The position numbers were made by a program, and so were the translations under genes. DNA of 21,615 nt, taken from assembly GCA_016295505.1 (NCBI GenBank), contig JAEDLC010000022.1, forward strand, positions 1-21,615. Direction: 5' to 3'. Position 1 is the first letter of the stretch. Each line of letters begins with the position of its first letter. This document shows positions 7,731 through 15,627 of this stretch, piece after piece. Below the pieces are notes generated by a model that worked only from the letters and a program-made list of their open reading frames with translations, had not been told where the DNA came from and searched no databases. The stretch comes from Dorea sp. GTDB lineage: Bacteria > Bacillota_A > Clostridia > Lachnospirales > Lachnospiraceae.

Positions 7731-9053
7731 TTAGCCGATTCCGCCCATCACAATTCCCAGAATCAGAACCAGAAAACATACCGGACAAAACAGATATTTG
7801 CTTACATAATAGACCTTGCTGCTTATTTTCTTTTCCCGTCCTTTATTTACCTGTTCTTCTACATATTCCTTACCGCAGATCCAGAAGAACATGATCGCAG
7901 CAAGTCCTGCTCCCAGCGGGCAGATGTAGATGGACAGTACATCCATCCATCCGGACACGATCCCCTGAATGCAGACTGCCACAACAGCGCTGAAAACACC
8001 CGTAAGCGCACATGCCTGCACCCGTCCGAGGCCGAACTTTTCCTGTACAGTCGCAATTGGTGCCTCATAAAGATTGATCAGGGAAGACATTCCCGCAAAC
8101 AACACTGCCACAAAGAATATAATCGCAACCACATGTCCGCCCGGCATGGATTTGAACAGATTGGGCAGGAAGATAAACATCAGTCCCGGTCCCCCCTGAT
8201 TCAGCTGGCTTCCGGTTGTTGCCATCGCCGGTATGATCACCAGCGCTGCGAGAAGTGCCGCCAGAGTATCAAAGAATGCCACACGCCCTGCGGATGCAGG
8301 AATATTCTCCTCATCAGACAGATAGGATCCATAGATCAGCGTTCCGTTTCCGGCAATTGACAGGGAGAAAAATGCCTGCCCAAGCGCAAAGATCCAGGTG
8401 GTCGGATCCGCAAGCGCTTTTGGATCCACACGGAAAATATATCGATATCCTTCACTTGCTCCCGGCTGAAAAAAGACATAGATTCCCAGTATCAGAAACA
8501 GAATGAAAAACACCGGCATCATGACTTTATTGGCTTTTTCAATCCCGCTTTTCACACCCAGCATCAGAATCAATACAGCCAGAACCAGAGCTCCCAGCAG
8601 CCATCCATTATTTCCGAATGCGGAAGCCATACCTCCAAACGCCGCTCCAAATCCTTCCACGTCATTCGCAGCAAGTGTTGTACCTGTAAATGTTCCAACC
8701 GCATACTTCAGGATCCATCCAAGCACGACCGTGTATCCGATCGCCATTGCAAGTGATCCCAGAACCGGAATCAGACCGATGGCTTCGCCTATTTTCCGAT
8801 TCCCCTTCCTTTCACACGCATATCCAAATGCATCCACCGGACCGGATCTTGTGGCTCTTCCGAAACTCATCTCTCCAATGATTCCGGTTGATCCGATCAG
8901 GATTACAAAGATAAAATAGGGAATAATAAAGGATCCTCCCCCATATAATGACACTCTGGTCGGAAACATCCAGATATTTCCCATTCCTACTGCTGACCCG
9001 ATACAGGCAAGGATAAACCCCCATCTCGAGCTGAATGAATCTCTTTTTTTCAT
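7731..9053 (-). CDS. Sodium-dependent neurotransmitter-type (NSS/SNF) symporter
   Basis: A 440-aa membrane protein of the neurotransmitter:sodium symporter family, whose bacterial members take up amino acids with Na+. The N-terminal signature RWGFILACIGSAVGMGNIWMFP is the family's TM1 region with its unwound Na+/substrate site. Other marks are GGGSFIIPY in TM2 and FSLSIAGNGTLIYGSYL in the TM6 region. Size and about 11 helices match short bacterial members such as MhsT. The ATG at 9053 is chosen because GAGAGG sits 7 nt before it; an in-frame TTG at 9068 lacks such spacing. The tetR gene ends 56 bp upstream on the same strand, so the two may share a transcript. The substrate is unknown, though an amino acid is likely. 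Confidence 0.93.
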   Translation of the reverse strand: MKKRDSFSSRWGFILACIGSAVGMGNIWMFPTRVSLYGGGSFIIPYFIFVILIGSTGIIGEMSFGRATRSGPVDAFGYACERKGNRKIGEAIGLIPVLGSLAMAIGYTVVLGWILKYAVGTFTGTTLAANDVEGFGAAFGGMASAFGNNGWLLGALVLAVLILMLGVKSGIEKANKVMMPVFFILFLILGIYVFFQPGASEGYRYIFRVDPKALADPTTWIFALGQAFFSLSIAGNGTLIYGSYLSDEENIPASAGRVAFFDTLAALLAALVIIPAMATTGSQLNQGGPGLMFIFLPNLFKSMPGGHVVAIIFFVAVLFAGMSSLINLYEAPIATVQEKFGLGRVQACALTGVFSAVVAVCIQGIVSGWMDVLSIYICPLGAGLAAIMFFWICGKEYVEEQVNKGREKKISSKVYYVSKYLFCPVCFLVLILGIVMGGIG

Positions 9054-9109
9054 AATTGTACCTCTCAATATTATATAATTTTATTTGAATGTAAGCATAG
9101 ACCATTCCC

Positions 9110-9673
9110 TCAGGTCTCCACGGAAGGCGATAGAATCCTGCATATGGAATTGCTCACAGAAACTGCGTATTCCTGCGGACTTTCCTTCATCCCGGTCTCC
9201 AGCCACCGGAACAGAAGATTTCCGAATCCACCTGCAGAATACTCCATAAAATATTCTGCCTGCGATCTGCTTCCTGCCCGTTCCTCTCCGATTCGCTTTT
9301 CCATCACTCTGTGAGACAGATGCCCCGTTGCATAATACAGAATATAGAGTCCAAGTCCATTTTTGTGCATCAGAAGAAGTCGTTCCCGGTGCCTGTACCA
9401 GAATTGAAAATAGTCCATGGATATCTGCCGGATATCATACTTTTCAAGTGCCGGATATCCTGTCCGGTATTCTTCACAAAGTCGTTCCAGCCAGTTTCTC
9501 AGGACTTCTTCCTTTCCACCGTACAGACGGTAAAATGTCCTCCTGGAGACTTCTGCCTTATCGGCAATCTCTGACACGGTAATTCTTTCATATGGTTCTC
9601 TGCCCAGCAACATGAAGAAAGCATCTTCTATCATATGCCTGGATATCTCCTGTTGTCTCTGATGTCCATTCAT
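9110..9673 (-). CDS. TetR/AcrR family transcriptional regulator
   Basis: A 187-aa one-component regulator. The N-terminal helix-turn-helix is clear at about residues 31-51 (ITVSEIADKAEVSRRTFYRL followed by YGGKEE), the canonical TetR DNA-binding signature. The remaining 130 residues form a helical ligand-binding and dimer domain without a recognisable subfamily. The ATG at 9673 is preferred over an in-frame TTG at 9688 because GGAG lies 9 nt before the ATG. It is divergent from the flavodoxin gene, and a dyad in the shared intergenic region covers the -35 box of its own predicted promoter. Autoregulation and control of the flavodoxin gene are therefore likely; control of the downstream symporter is possible by co-transcription. 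Confidence 0.92.
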   Translation of the reverse strand: MNGHQRQQEISRHMIEDAFFMLLGREPYERITVSEIADKAEVSRRTFYRLYGGKEEVLRNWLERLCEEYRTGYPALEKYDIRQISMDYFQFWYRHRERLLLMHKNGLGLYILYYATGHLSHRVMEKRIGEERAGSRSQAEYFMEYSAGGFGNLLFRWLETGMKESPQEYAVSVSNSICRILSPSVET

Positions 9674-9731
9674 ACCACCATTCTCCAAACTGTCACAAAA
9701 AAGCGATTATGTAGCACTTTCCATCCTGTTA

Positions 9732-9759
9732 TTGATTTCTTATATTGCTTTAGTATACT
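9732..9759 (+). promoter_or_regulatory. Promoter of the flavodoxin gene
   Basis: TTGATT (9732-9737) and TATACT (9754-9759) with a 16-nt spacer, predicted start near 9766. The -10 overlaps that of the divergent tetR promoter because AGTATACT is self-complementary. Confidence 0.6.
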
Positions 9760-9780
9760 ATAGAAATGAAAATGTTACAA
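9752..9780 (-). promoter_or_regulatory. Promoter of the tetR gene
   Basis: On the minus strand TTGTAA (9775-9780) is followed after 17 nt by TATACT (9752-9757). Its -35 box lies inside the dyad at 9769-9792, so a bound repressor would block it. Confidence 0.6.
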
Positions 9781-9792
9781 CTGTGACATTTT
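9769..9792. promoter_or_regulatory. Probable TetR operator between tetR and the flavodoxin gene
   Basis: A 24-bp imperfect palindrome, with AAAATGTTACAA facing CTGTGACATTTT and 10 of 12 positions symmetric. It sits directly after the predicted start point of the flavodoxin gene and over the -35 box of tetR. Size and placement suit a TetR dimer. The half-site TGTGACA recurs on the minus strand at 9690-9697, close to the tetR start. Confidence 0.65.
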
Positions 9793-9843
9793 ATACTTTT
9801 CAACGTATTGTTATATTTTACATCATATGATCCGGAGGTTATT

Positions 9844-10395
9844 ATGAATCAGACAATTGTAATATATGAATCAAAATATGGATCTACCAGGCGCTATGCT
9901 GAATGGATTGCCGGGGCTCTGTCCTGCCCGGTTCTTGAAAGACGGTCCGTTCGTCCCTCTTCCCTTTCCGAATATGACACGATCATCTATGGAGGCGGTC
10001 TGTATGCAGGCGGTGTCAGCGGCATCTCACTCCTTACAAAAAATTATGATTCCATCAAAGAAAAAAATCTTGTTTTATTCACCTGTGGAGTTGCCGATCC
10101 ACAGGATAAGAATAATGTATCTCACATCCGTGAAGAACTGACCAGGGTTCTGACCCCGGATATGATGAACGCGATGCAGATCTTTCATCTGCGCGGCGGT
10201 ATTGATTACTCCCGTCTGAACTTCATTCACAAGTCCATGATGGCTATGCTCCACAAGGTCATGGTCTCAAAAGACCCTTCCGAGTTGACCGAGGAAGATC
10301 ACATGATGCTTGATACTTATGGAAAAAAGGTGGATTTTTGCGACCGGAATTCCATAGAACCTCTGGTCAGATATGTTTGCTCTCTCAATGCATAA
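9844..10395 (+). CDS. Flavodoxin domain-containing protein
   Basis: A 183-aa cytosolic protein with a flavodoxin fold. The N-terminal IVIYESKYGSTRRYAEWIA (about residues 5-23) holds the FMN phosphate-binding loop (YGSTRRYA). DTIIYGGGLYAGGVSG (about 45-60) and LVLFTCGVADP (about 76-86) are the other flavin-contacting loops. It resembles the group that includes HemG-type protoporphyrinogen oxidases, but the specific reaction cannot be assigned. The ATG at 9844 is preceded by GGAGG at 7 nt; an in-frame TTG at 9808 lacks a site. It is divergent from tetR with a shared operator, so it is probably de-repressed by the TetR ligand. Confidence 0.88.
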   Translation: MNQTIVIYESKYGSTRRYAEWIAGALSCPVLERRSVRPSSLSEYDTIIYGGGLYAGGVSGISLLTKNYDSIKEKNLVLFTCGVADPQDKNNVSHIREELTRVLTPDMMNAMQIFHLRGGIDYSRLNFIHKSMMAMLHKVMVSKDPSELTEEDHMMLDTYGKKVDFCDRNSIEPLVRYVCSLNA

Positions 10396-10405
10396 ATGGT
10401 ATAAT
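10377..10405 (+). promoter_or_regulatory. Promoter of the amidohydrolase gene
   Basis: TTGCTC (10377-10382), a 17-nt spacer and TATAAT (10400-10405) preceded by TG, which makes an extended -10. It overlaps the end of the flavodoxin gene, so the amidohydrolase can be transcribed independently of the TetR-controlled promoter. Confidence 0.6.
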
Positions 10406-10434
10406 ATAATTAATATTTATGCAAAAGGCAGGGA

Positions 10435-11679
10435 ATGAATATGATTATTTGTGCAAAACACATCATTACCGGTGACGGTAAAACAGTACTGGAAAACCAG
10501 GCAGTTGCTATTGAGAACGGAAAGATTAAAAAGATTGGAACCAAAGAGGCACTGATTGCTGAATTCCCGGAAAAAGAGGTCAGAGATTATGGAGATGCGA
10601 CTCTTTTACCGGGTCTGTGCGATATGCATGTGCATCTTGGCTACTGGTTCTCACAGCCTGACAGCTTCAATTACAATGATCAGCTGATCACTTTGTATGC
10701 ATTACAGCACGCACAGGCCGCCTTTGAACGCGGCATTACCAGTGTACGTGACATGACTTCTGCAAGAAAGCTATGTGCTACATTAAAGATGGCTGCGGAA
10801 AAAGGATTTATCACAATCCCGAGAATTACACATGTTGACAATGGAATGTGCATGACCGGAGGTCATGGATGGGATGATGATATCGCCCAGGTAGACGGAC
10901 CATGGGAGATCCGCAAAGAGATCCGCCGCCAGGTGCGTGACGGAGCAGAATGGGTGAAGATTCTTACTACGCATAGAAGCCATATCCCTGAGTATACGCA
11001 GGAAGAACTGGATGCGGCCGTCGATGAATGCCATCGCAGAGGCATCAAGTGCGGCATCCACGCCGGAACCCAGCCAGGAATTCAGATGAGTATTGATGCC
11101 GGCTTTGACACCATCGAACACGGTACTTTCATGACTTATGAGCAGGCACAGCAGATGGCGGAAAAAGGACTTGCCTGGACTCCTACCATTATGGCTTATA
11201 CTTATCTCTATGAGATCACAAAGAAAAACCTGGAAGAATGTGCAGGAAAACCGGTCAATGATCCTGTTATGCAAAAGGAAATGGCTAACTGGGAGTATTT
11301 TGAACCGGCTTACAAAGCTTATCGAGATAACTTCAAAAAGTTTTATGATACCGGTGTTACCATACTTGCCGGAACAGACATGGTCGTATACGGTTCTCCG
11401 CTTCTTCCGCTTCCAAGAGAACTTCAGTACATGGTAGAATACGGTATCACTCCGGTGCAGGCTATCCAGACTGCAACCTCCAATCCTGCAAAGGTACTTG
11501 GCTTCGAAAATGAACGCGGACTGGTTAAAGAAGGTCTGGACGCAGATCTTCTGGTAGTCGGCGGTGACTTAAGCCAGGATATCACCCTTTTGAATGATGT
11601 AAAGCTTGTCACTCTTGGAGGAAAACGCGTCTTCGAAGACGGCATCCGGTATGTAGGAACCGGCAACATGTTTATGTGA
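10435..11679 (+). CDS. Metal-dependent amidohydrolase family protein
   Basis: A 414-aa amidohydrolase-superfamily enzyme. Its binuclear-site residues are visible: H65 and H67 in DMHVHLG, K175 in EWVKIL (a lysine that is carboxylated in related enzymes), H209 in CGIHAGT, H229 in DTIEHGT and D315 in LAGTDM. A small beta domain is formed by the N-terminus and the C-terminal segment DADLLVVGGDL. The pattern is that of the imidazolonepropionase-like / Xaa-Pro dipeptidase (prolidase) branch of the superfamily, so a cyclic amide or an N-acyl/dipeptide bond is the probable target. The exact substrate is not evident. No signal peptide is seen, so it is cytosolic. Starts at 10435 and 10441 are both possible: each has an AGG-type site at about 6 nt. 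Confidence 0.88.
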   Translation: MNMIICAKHIITGDGKTVLENQAVAIENGKIKKIGTKEALIAEFPEKEVRDYGDATLLPGLCDMHVHLGYWFSQPDSFNYNDQLITLYALQHAQAAFERGITSVRDMTSARKLCATLKMAAEKGFITIPRITHVDNGMCMTGGHGWDDDIAQVDGPWEIRKEIRRQVRDGAEWVKILTTHRSHIPEYTQEELDAAVDECHRRGIKCGIHAGTQPGIQMSIDAGFDTIEHGTFMTYEQAQQMAEKGLAWTPTIMAYTYLYEITKKNLEECAGKPVNDPVMQKEMANWEYFEPAYKAYRDNFKKFYDTGVTILAGTDMVVYGSPLLPLPRELQYMVEYGITPVQAIQTATSNPAKVLGFENERGLVKEGLDADLLVVGGDLSQDITLLNDVKLVTLGGKRVFEDGIRYVGTGNMFM

Positions 11680-11717
11680 TTTGCATAGTTTATTGCATTT
11701 TCAGCATATGAACTGAA

Positions 11718-11763
11718 GGGGACACCGCAGTAACGGCTATTCAGCTGTTACTGCGACGTCCCC
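11718..11763. repeat. Long GGGGAC...GTCCCC palindrome (REP-like, possible terminator)
   Basis: GGGGAC (11718-11723) pairs with GTCCCC (11758-11763). After a 2x2 internal loop, CGCAGTAAC pairs with GTTACTGCG, and then GCT pairs with AGC around a 4-nt loop. Only CTCTTT follows, so as a terminator it is weak. Palindromes with GGGGAC/GTCCCC ends resemble REP-like repeats linked to Y1-family transposases in clostridia; that link is inference. Confidence 0.55.
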
Positions 11764-11798
11764 TCTTTGCACATTTATCTACTCCTCCTGTCTTAGAC

Positions 11799-11827
11799 AA
11801 AAGGCCGTCCTTTGTGATAGCCTTTTT
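11799..11827 (+). terminator. Probable terminator of the amidohydrolase gene
   Basis: AAAAGGC (11799-11805) pairs with GCCTTTT (11820-11826) across a 14-nt loop and ends in five Ts on the plus strand. The stem is short but has the right form; the minus strand also gives a T-rich end, so it may act in both directions. Confidence 0.45.
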
Positions 11828-11844
11828 CAGGTGACTGCAATTGC

Positions 11845-11876
11845 AAAAAATCTCTACTGGGTCATCTCAGAGATTT
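11845..11876 (-). terminator. Probable terminator of the symporter operon
   Basis: On the minus strand AAATCTCT (11869-11876) pairs with AGAGATTT (11848-11855) around a 13-nt loop, and the T-tract continues to six Ts (11845-11850). The stem is AT-rich, so its strength is uncertain, but position and polarity suit the end of the long minus-strand operon about 100 bp after the symporter stop. Confidence 0.55.
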
Positions 11877-11977
11877 AATAAGAAATCCGTCACATAACAT
11901 AGAGTGATGACGTTGTGGCAAAAGATATAGTTGAGACTGGGCGCTGCGCGCCTTAGTACGACACTCCCTTTTTATAC

Positions 11978-13522
11978 CTATTTCAAATTCTTTGCACGTT
12001 CATCCCAGAAAGCACAGTCATTTCTTCCGATCACTTCTGATGTAAATGGAGTTCCATCATTCTTCTTATAATGTTTCGTTGCCCGCAGCACATATCTTGA
12101 ACCCACATATACAATCGGAACATTGAAAAATACAATCAGAATATTTCCCAGATCTGAAAATGCCCACAGATTTCCAAGTTCCAGTCCTGCAATATTGCAA
12201 AGGATACCAAATGCAGCTACAAAAAGGGCAATTCCTCTGACGATATTAATAAACCCTCTGTCTTTTCGGATACGGTTTGCTGCAATCTCAGAAAAGCTGA
12301 TCATTCCAAGAAGACAAGTGTAAGCGAACATGCCAAAACACAGTGTAATCAGGAAAGTCACGATTGCATTTGCAGCCGTTCCCGGTGTCAGTTGTGCAAT
12401 TGATTCGGTAAATTTCGGCAATTTATCAAGACCAGCCCACGCTTCTGCATTTGGTCCGTCCCAGCAGTGCGCCATCACCACAACAAATCCGGAGAGTGTA
12501 CATATCACAATCGTATCCAGAAAAACACCAATGGATGCCAGAATTCCCTGCTCGCAAGGATGCTTCGCATCAGAAGCTGCCGCAGACATGGTAATAGTAC
12601 CCTGTCCTGCCTCGTTGGACATCAGGCCTCGCTTTACTCCCTGTGCAAGCACGGTTCCAAACATACCTCCAAAGAATGCTTCCGGTCGAAAAGCACCGGA
12701 AAATACTGCACCAAAGAAGTATGGAATCGATCCGATATTCAGAACGATCAGAACCAGAACCGTCACAATATAAAGAACTGCCATCACCGGAACCATCTTA
12801 TCTGTCCACTTTGTTACTTTTTTGATTCCTCCGAAAGCAATGATCGCGGTCAGAACAATCGTCAGCGCACCAACCACATAATAAAATACAGAATCGGAAG
12901 CAATGGATGATCCCGTCACAATCTCAGCCATTCTTCCAAGAGAAGATACGACATTGAATCCCTGTGCGGGAAGACAGCAAAATGCATACAGGATATAAAG
13001 CAGTGACAGAAATACCCCAATCCATACCTTATTGCCAAGAAGCTTTCTTCCATAGAACGGAAGACCCCCAATAAACTCATCGTCCTTCTTTTCTTTGAAA
13101 ATCTGCGCCAGAACACCTTCCATATAGGCTACCGCCATTCCGAAGAACGCAGAGATCCACATCCAGAACAACGCTCCCGGTCCTCCTACCGCAATCGCTC
13201 CCGTTACACCGATGATATTTCCCGGCCCCACGCGCATGGCAGAGCTGAGAAGAAATGCCGCAAGCGGTGAAATTCCCGTATCCACCGTACGCTTCTCCGT
13301 CATGATTCCGATTCCCTTTTTAAAATGTGTCACCTGCATGAATCCAATCCGGAAACTGAAAAAGATACCGGAACCTAATAACAGGATAATGGCAAATGAA
13401 AAGTTACCCAGCAGAGGAATGGAAGCATACCATTCAAAATTCGTCGGAAAATCCCATAAAAAATCCGATAAAGGACCGATAAACGCAAAGATACCATTAA
13501 TTGATTCAAAAACCTCTTGCAT
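11978..13522 (-). CDS. Alanine/glycine:cation symporter (AGCS family)
   Basis: A 514-aa polytopic membrane protein of the AGCS (sodium:alanine symporter) family, which imports alanine or glycine with Na+ or H+; some members accept D-alanine (family knowledge). Family landmarks are IRVGPGNIIGVTGAIAVGGPG-like sequence, here beginning MRVGPGNIIGVTGA, then GPGALFWMWISAFFGMAVAY with EG after it, and the later GLMSNEAGQGT motif. About ten helices are visible and the length is in the family range. The ATG at 13522 is 20 bp after the GH3 stop and has only a purine-rich GAAAGAGAG site. It is the last gene of an operon that also encodes a D-Ala-D-Ala dipeptidase and a hexosaminidase, so uptake of alanine from wall fragments is a reasonable inference. 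Confidence 0.94.
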   Translation of the reverse strand: MQEVFESINGIFAFIGPLSDFLWDFPTNFEWYASIPLLGNFSFAIILLLGSGIFFSFRIGFMQVTHFKKGIGIMTEKRTVDTGISPLAAFLLSSAMRVGPGNIIGVTGAIAVGGPGALFWMWISAFFGMAVAYMEGVLAQIFKEKKDDEFIGGLPFYGRKLLGNKVWIGVFLSLLYILYAFCCLPAQGFNVVSSLGRMAEIVTGSSIASDSVFYYVVGALTIVLTAIIAFGGIKKVTKWTDKMVPVMAVLYIVTVLVLIVLNIGSIPYFFGAVFSGAFRPEAFFGGMFGTVLAQGVKRGLMSNEAGQGTITMSAAASDAKHPCEQGILASIGVFLDTIVICTLSGFVVVMAHCWDGPNAEAWAGLDKLPKFTESIAQLTPGTAANAIVTFLITLCFGMFAYTCLLGMISFSEIAANRIRKDRGFINIVRGIALFVAAFGILCNIAGLELGNLWAFSDLGNILIVFFNVPIVYVGSRYVLRATKHYKKNDGTPFTSEVIGRNDCAFWDERAKNLK

Positions 13523-13542
13523 ATTTTATTCTCTCTTTCTTT

Positions 13543-14769
13543 TTATTTTATCTGTAATTTAACAGATAAGATTCTTGTTACCGACTGATCGATTCTCTCC
13601 TGCGATATTTCCCCATTATGGACTGCCTCTATTACCCCTTCATAGGCAGACCGGAAATCCGCAGGCATCAGAATCAGATCCGTCCCTGCCTGTATGGTCT
13701 TAACAGCCGCTTCCGATGAAGAATACTGTTGTACAATGGCCCCCATATTCATAGCGTCTGTAATGACAATGCCGTCATATCCCATCTTTTTCCTCAGTAC
13801 TTCTGTGATCATGTGCTCAGAAAGAGAGGCCGGTTCCTGATCCCCCGTGATCCCCGGCATAGAGATATGTCCGACCATCACAAAAGAGATTCCATCCGCA
13901 ATCCCCTTCTGAAATGGAATCAACTCACACGATTCCAACTCCTCCAGTGTTTTATCAGAATATGCATATCCGGCATGTGTATCTGCCGAAGTCATCCCGT
14001 GTCCCGGAAAATGCTTATATGTCGCATATATACCGGATTCTGTCAATCCTTCCGCCACTGCCTGACACATATCGGAAACGACCTGTGGATCCGTCCCGAA
14101 TGAACGTTTTTTTACAACCTGATTCTCCGGGTTGGTCAGTACATCCGCAACCGGTGCAAAATCAACATTAAACCCCAATTCTGCCAGAGAAGCACCGATG
14201 GACGCACCAATCTCCCTGGCCCGGTTCGTATCATCAGCCTGTCCGATCACGGACATATTTTCAACGGCCGGAACATTAAACTTTCCGGTTCCACTGATCC
14301 TTGCAACCGTTCCTCCTTCTTCATCCACACACAAAAGTGCCGGAAGGCCGATACGTTCCATGCTGTAGGACTGCACATTTGCAAGCATCGTCTTCACCTG
14401 TTCCGGGGACTGCAGATTACTGTCCAGATATACAAATCCACCAACCGGAATCTGATCAATCGCATTTCTGGTCGCATCTCCCGCTGCAATGACAGGATCC
14501 ACTCCTTCTACAAGTGATTCCGGCAGCACAATAAACATCTGGGCTACCTTTTCCTCCAGTGTCATTGTCTGCAGATACTGATTGATCTTCTCTTCCATCT
14601 CATTCTCTTCATTTTTCTGTTCTGTATCTTTCCCACCTGCATCTTCAGTCGACGCTTCCAGCGGTGTCGCGTCTCTTGTCTTCTCATCACCGCTTTTTTT
14701 ACTGCTGCAGCTACTGCACAATAACAGAAGTACAACGACCGCCAGCAGATTATATCTTCTAATCTTCAT
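13543..14769 (-). CDS. Glycoside hydrolase family 3 (NagZ-type beta-N-acetylhexosaminidase) lipoprotein
   Basis: A 408-aa enzyme with an N-terminal lipoprotein signal: hydrophobic stretch LLAVVVLLLL then CSSC, with the second cysteine the likely lipid anchor. A Lys/Glu/Asp/Thr-rich spacer to about residue 60 follows. The GH3 domain carries VDEEGGTVAR, KHFPGHG and then ADTH, which form the NagZ Asp-His acid/base pair (D263, H265), and VITDAMNMGAI with the nucleophile Asp (about D338). NagZ-type enzymes cut beta-1,4 GlcNAc from muropeptides. The lipid anchor places this one outside the membrane. The ATG at 14769 overlaps the stop of the lectin-domain gene by 11 nt; an in-frame TTG at 14778 is closer to an AGGA and is an alternative start. 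Confidence 0.92.
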   Translation of the reverse strand: MKIRRYNLLAVVVLLLLCSSCSSKKSGDEKTRDATPLEASTEDAGGKDTEQKNEENEMEEKINQYLQTMTLEEKVAQMFIVLPESLVEGVDPVIAAGDATRNAIDQIPVGGFVYLDSNLQSPEQVKTMLANVQSYSMERIGLPALLCVDEEGGTVARISGTGKFNVPAVENMSVIGQADDTNRAREIGASIGASLAELGFNVDFAPVADVLTNPENQVVKKRSFGTDPQVVSDMCQAVAEGLTESGIYATYKHFPGHGMTSADTHAGYAYSDKTLEELESCELIPFQKGIADGISFVMVGHISMPGITGDQEPASLSEHMITEVLRKKMGYDGIVITDAMNMGAIVQQYSSSEAAVKTIQAGTDLILMPADFRSAYEGVIEAVHNGEISQERIDQSVTRILSVKLQIK

Positions 14770-15601
14770 ATTCCACAATATATCCTATCTTTCCACTGAA
14801 ATACGGAACCACACTGATAATATCATTCGGTACATCATTCCAGGTCCACCTGTTCTCATTTTCATAATAATAAAAATCCATGCAGTCTTCTGCTATATCG
14901 CCATCCTGAAAACTTGGTTCTCCCTGCATCCATTCGCCGTATGCCCAATATTCCGGAGAATTAAGCACATCCCCATAGAGTTCATTATTCTCATCTACCC
15001 AGTAATAATCTACGCCATTAGCATCACGGCGTCCTCCAAGTCGGAACTGGATCTTATTGTATCCCAGCCTGGCAATGTCCGACAGAATATAATTATATTC
15101 TTCTCTGCTGTTGATATGCACCAGATATCCACCTGCCTGACGTGCTTTGGCAAATGCTTCCTGCCATGTGCAGTCATCAATCACATAATCATATCTGTGA
15201 ATTCCACCTTCCGTTGAGTCATATATCGGTTCTTCCTCTTCGACATCTTTTTCTGACTCCTCATCCATTTCTTCCTCAGACACGTCTTCGCTGCTTTCTT
15301 CTTCCTTTTCTTCCTCTTCAGCCAGAAACTCTTCCATATCAAAGTCATCTTCTTCTGCGTCTTTATTCTTTATTGTTTTTACAACCAATCCAAGCACAGC
15401 GGCAAGTACCAGTACACCGACAATCAACAGAATCTTCTTCTGATCATTCATTCCTTTTTTTGGCGGAGCCGGCTGCATTTCCGTCTGTTGCCACGGCTGC
15501 TGCTCCGGCTGCTGTTCTGTCCTGAATTCGACAGGTGTTCCACAGTTCGTACAGAACTTTGCATTCTCCTTTACTTCCATTCCACAATTCGGGCACTTCA
15601 C
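14759..15601 (-). CDS. Zinc-ribbon, single-TM protein with extracellular C-type-lectin-like domain
   Basis: A 280-aa protein with four parts: an N-terminal zinc ribbon (C3, C6, C17, C20 in MKCPNC and KFCTNCG), one TM helix at about 57-76, a Glu/Asp-rich spacer at about 82-125, and a C-terminal domain from about 135. The last has the order of a C-type lectin-like fold: WQEAFAKARQAGGYLVHI, WVDENNELYG, GEPS, EDCMDFYY, RWTWNDVP and GYIVEYE. Such domains bind glycans or proteins. The zinc ribbon should be cytosolic and the lectin part outside. GTG at 15601 is chosen over the ATG at 15619 because GAGGAGG lies at the right distance from it and because the paralogue at 16454-17284 starts at the same point (MKCKSC). 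Confidence 0.85.
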   Translation of the reverse strand: MKCPNCGMEVKENAKFCTNCGTPVEFRTEQQPEQQPWQQTEMQPAPPKKGMNDQKKILLIVGVLVLAAVLGLVVKTIKNKDAEEDDFDMEEFLAEEEEKEEESSEDVSEEEMDEESEKDVEEEEPIYDSTEGGIHRYDYVIDDCTWQEAFAKARQAGGYLVHINSREEYNYILSDIARLGYNKIQFRLGGRRDANGVDYYWVDENNELYGDVLNSPEYWAYGEWMQGEPSFQDGDIAEDCMDFYYYENENRWTWNDVPNDIISVVPYFSGKIGYIVEYED

Positions 15602-15627
15602 TTTTTCATTCCTCCTCATTCCTCTGA

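Larger units (their letters stand above)
11680..11977. other. Hairpin-rich 298-bp gap with no gene
   Basis: No convincing coding frame is present. Apart from the palindrome and two terminator-like stems listed separately, short dyads occur at 11888-11912 (CGTCA/TGACG) and 11940-11952 (GGCGC-TGC-GCGCC). It lies between two convergent genes, so part of the structure is expected from terminators. The density of dyads is higher than needed and may reflect a decayed mobile element. Confidence 0.5.

Noticed and set aside
11718..11790. Tiny minus-strand frame with AGGAGG and ATG next to the large palindrome
   Set aside because: It stops after eight codons within the palindrome and has no sign of selection as a peptide.
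15602..15619. ATG at 15619 as the start of the lectin-domain protein
   Set aside because: The only nearby Shine-Dalgarno would touch that ATG, whereas the GTG at 15601 has GAGGAGG at normal distance and matches the start of its paralogue.
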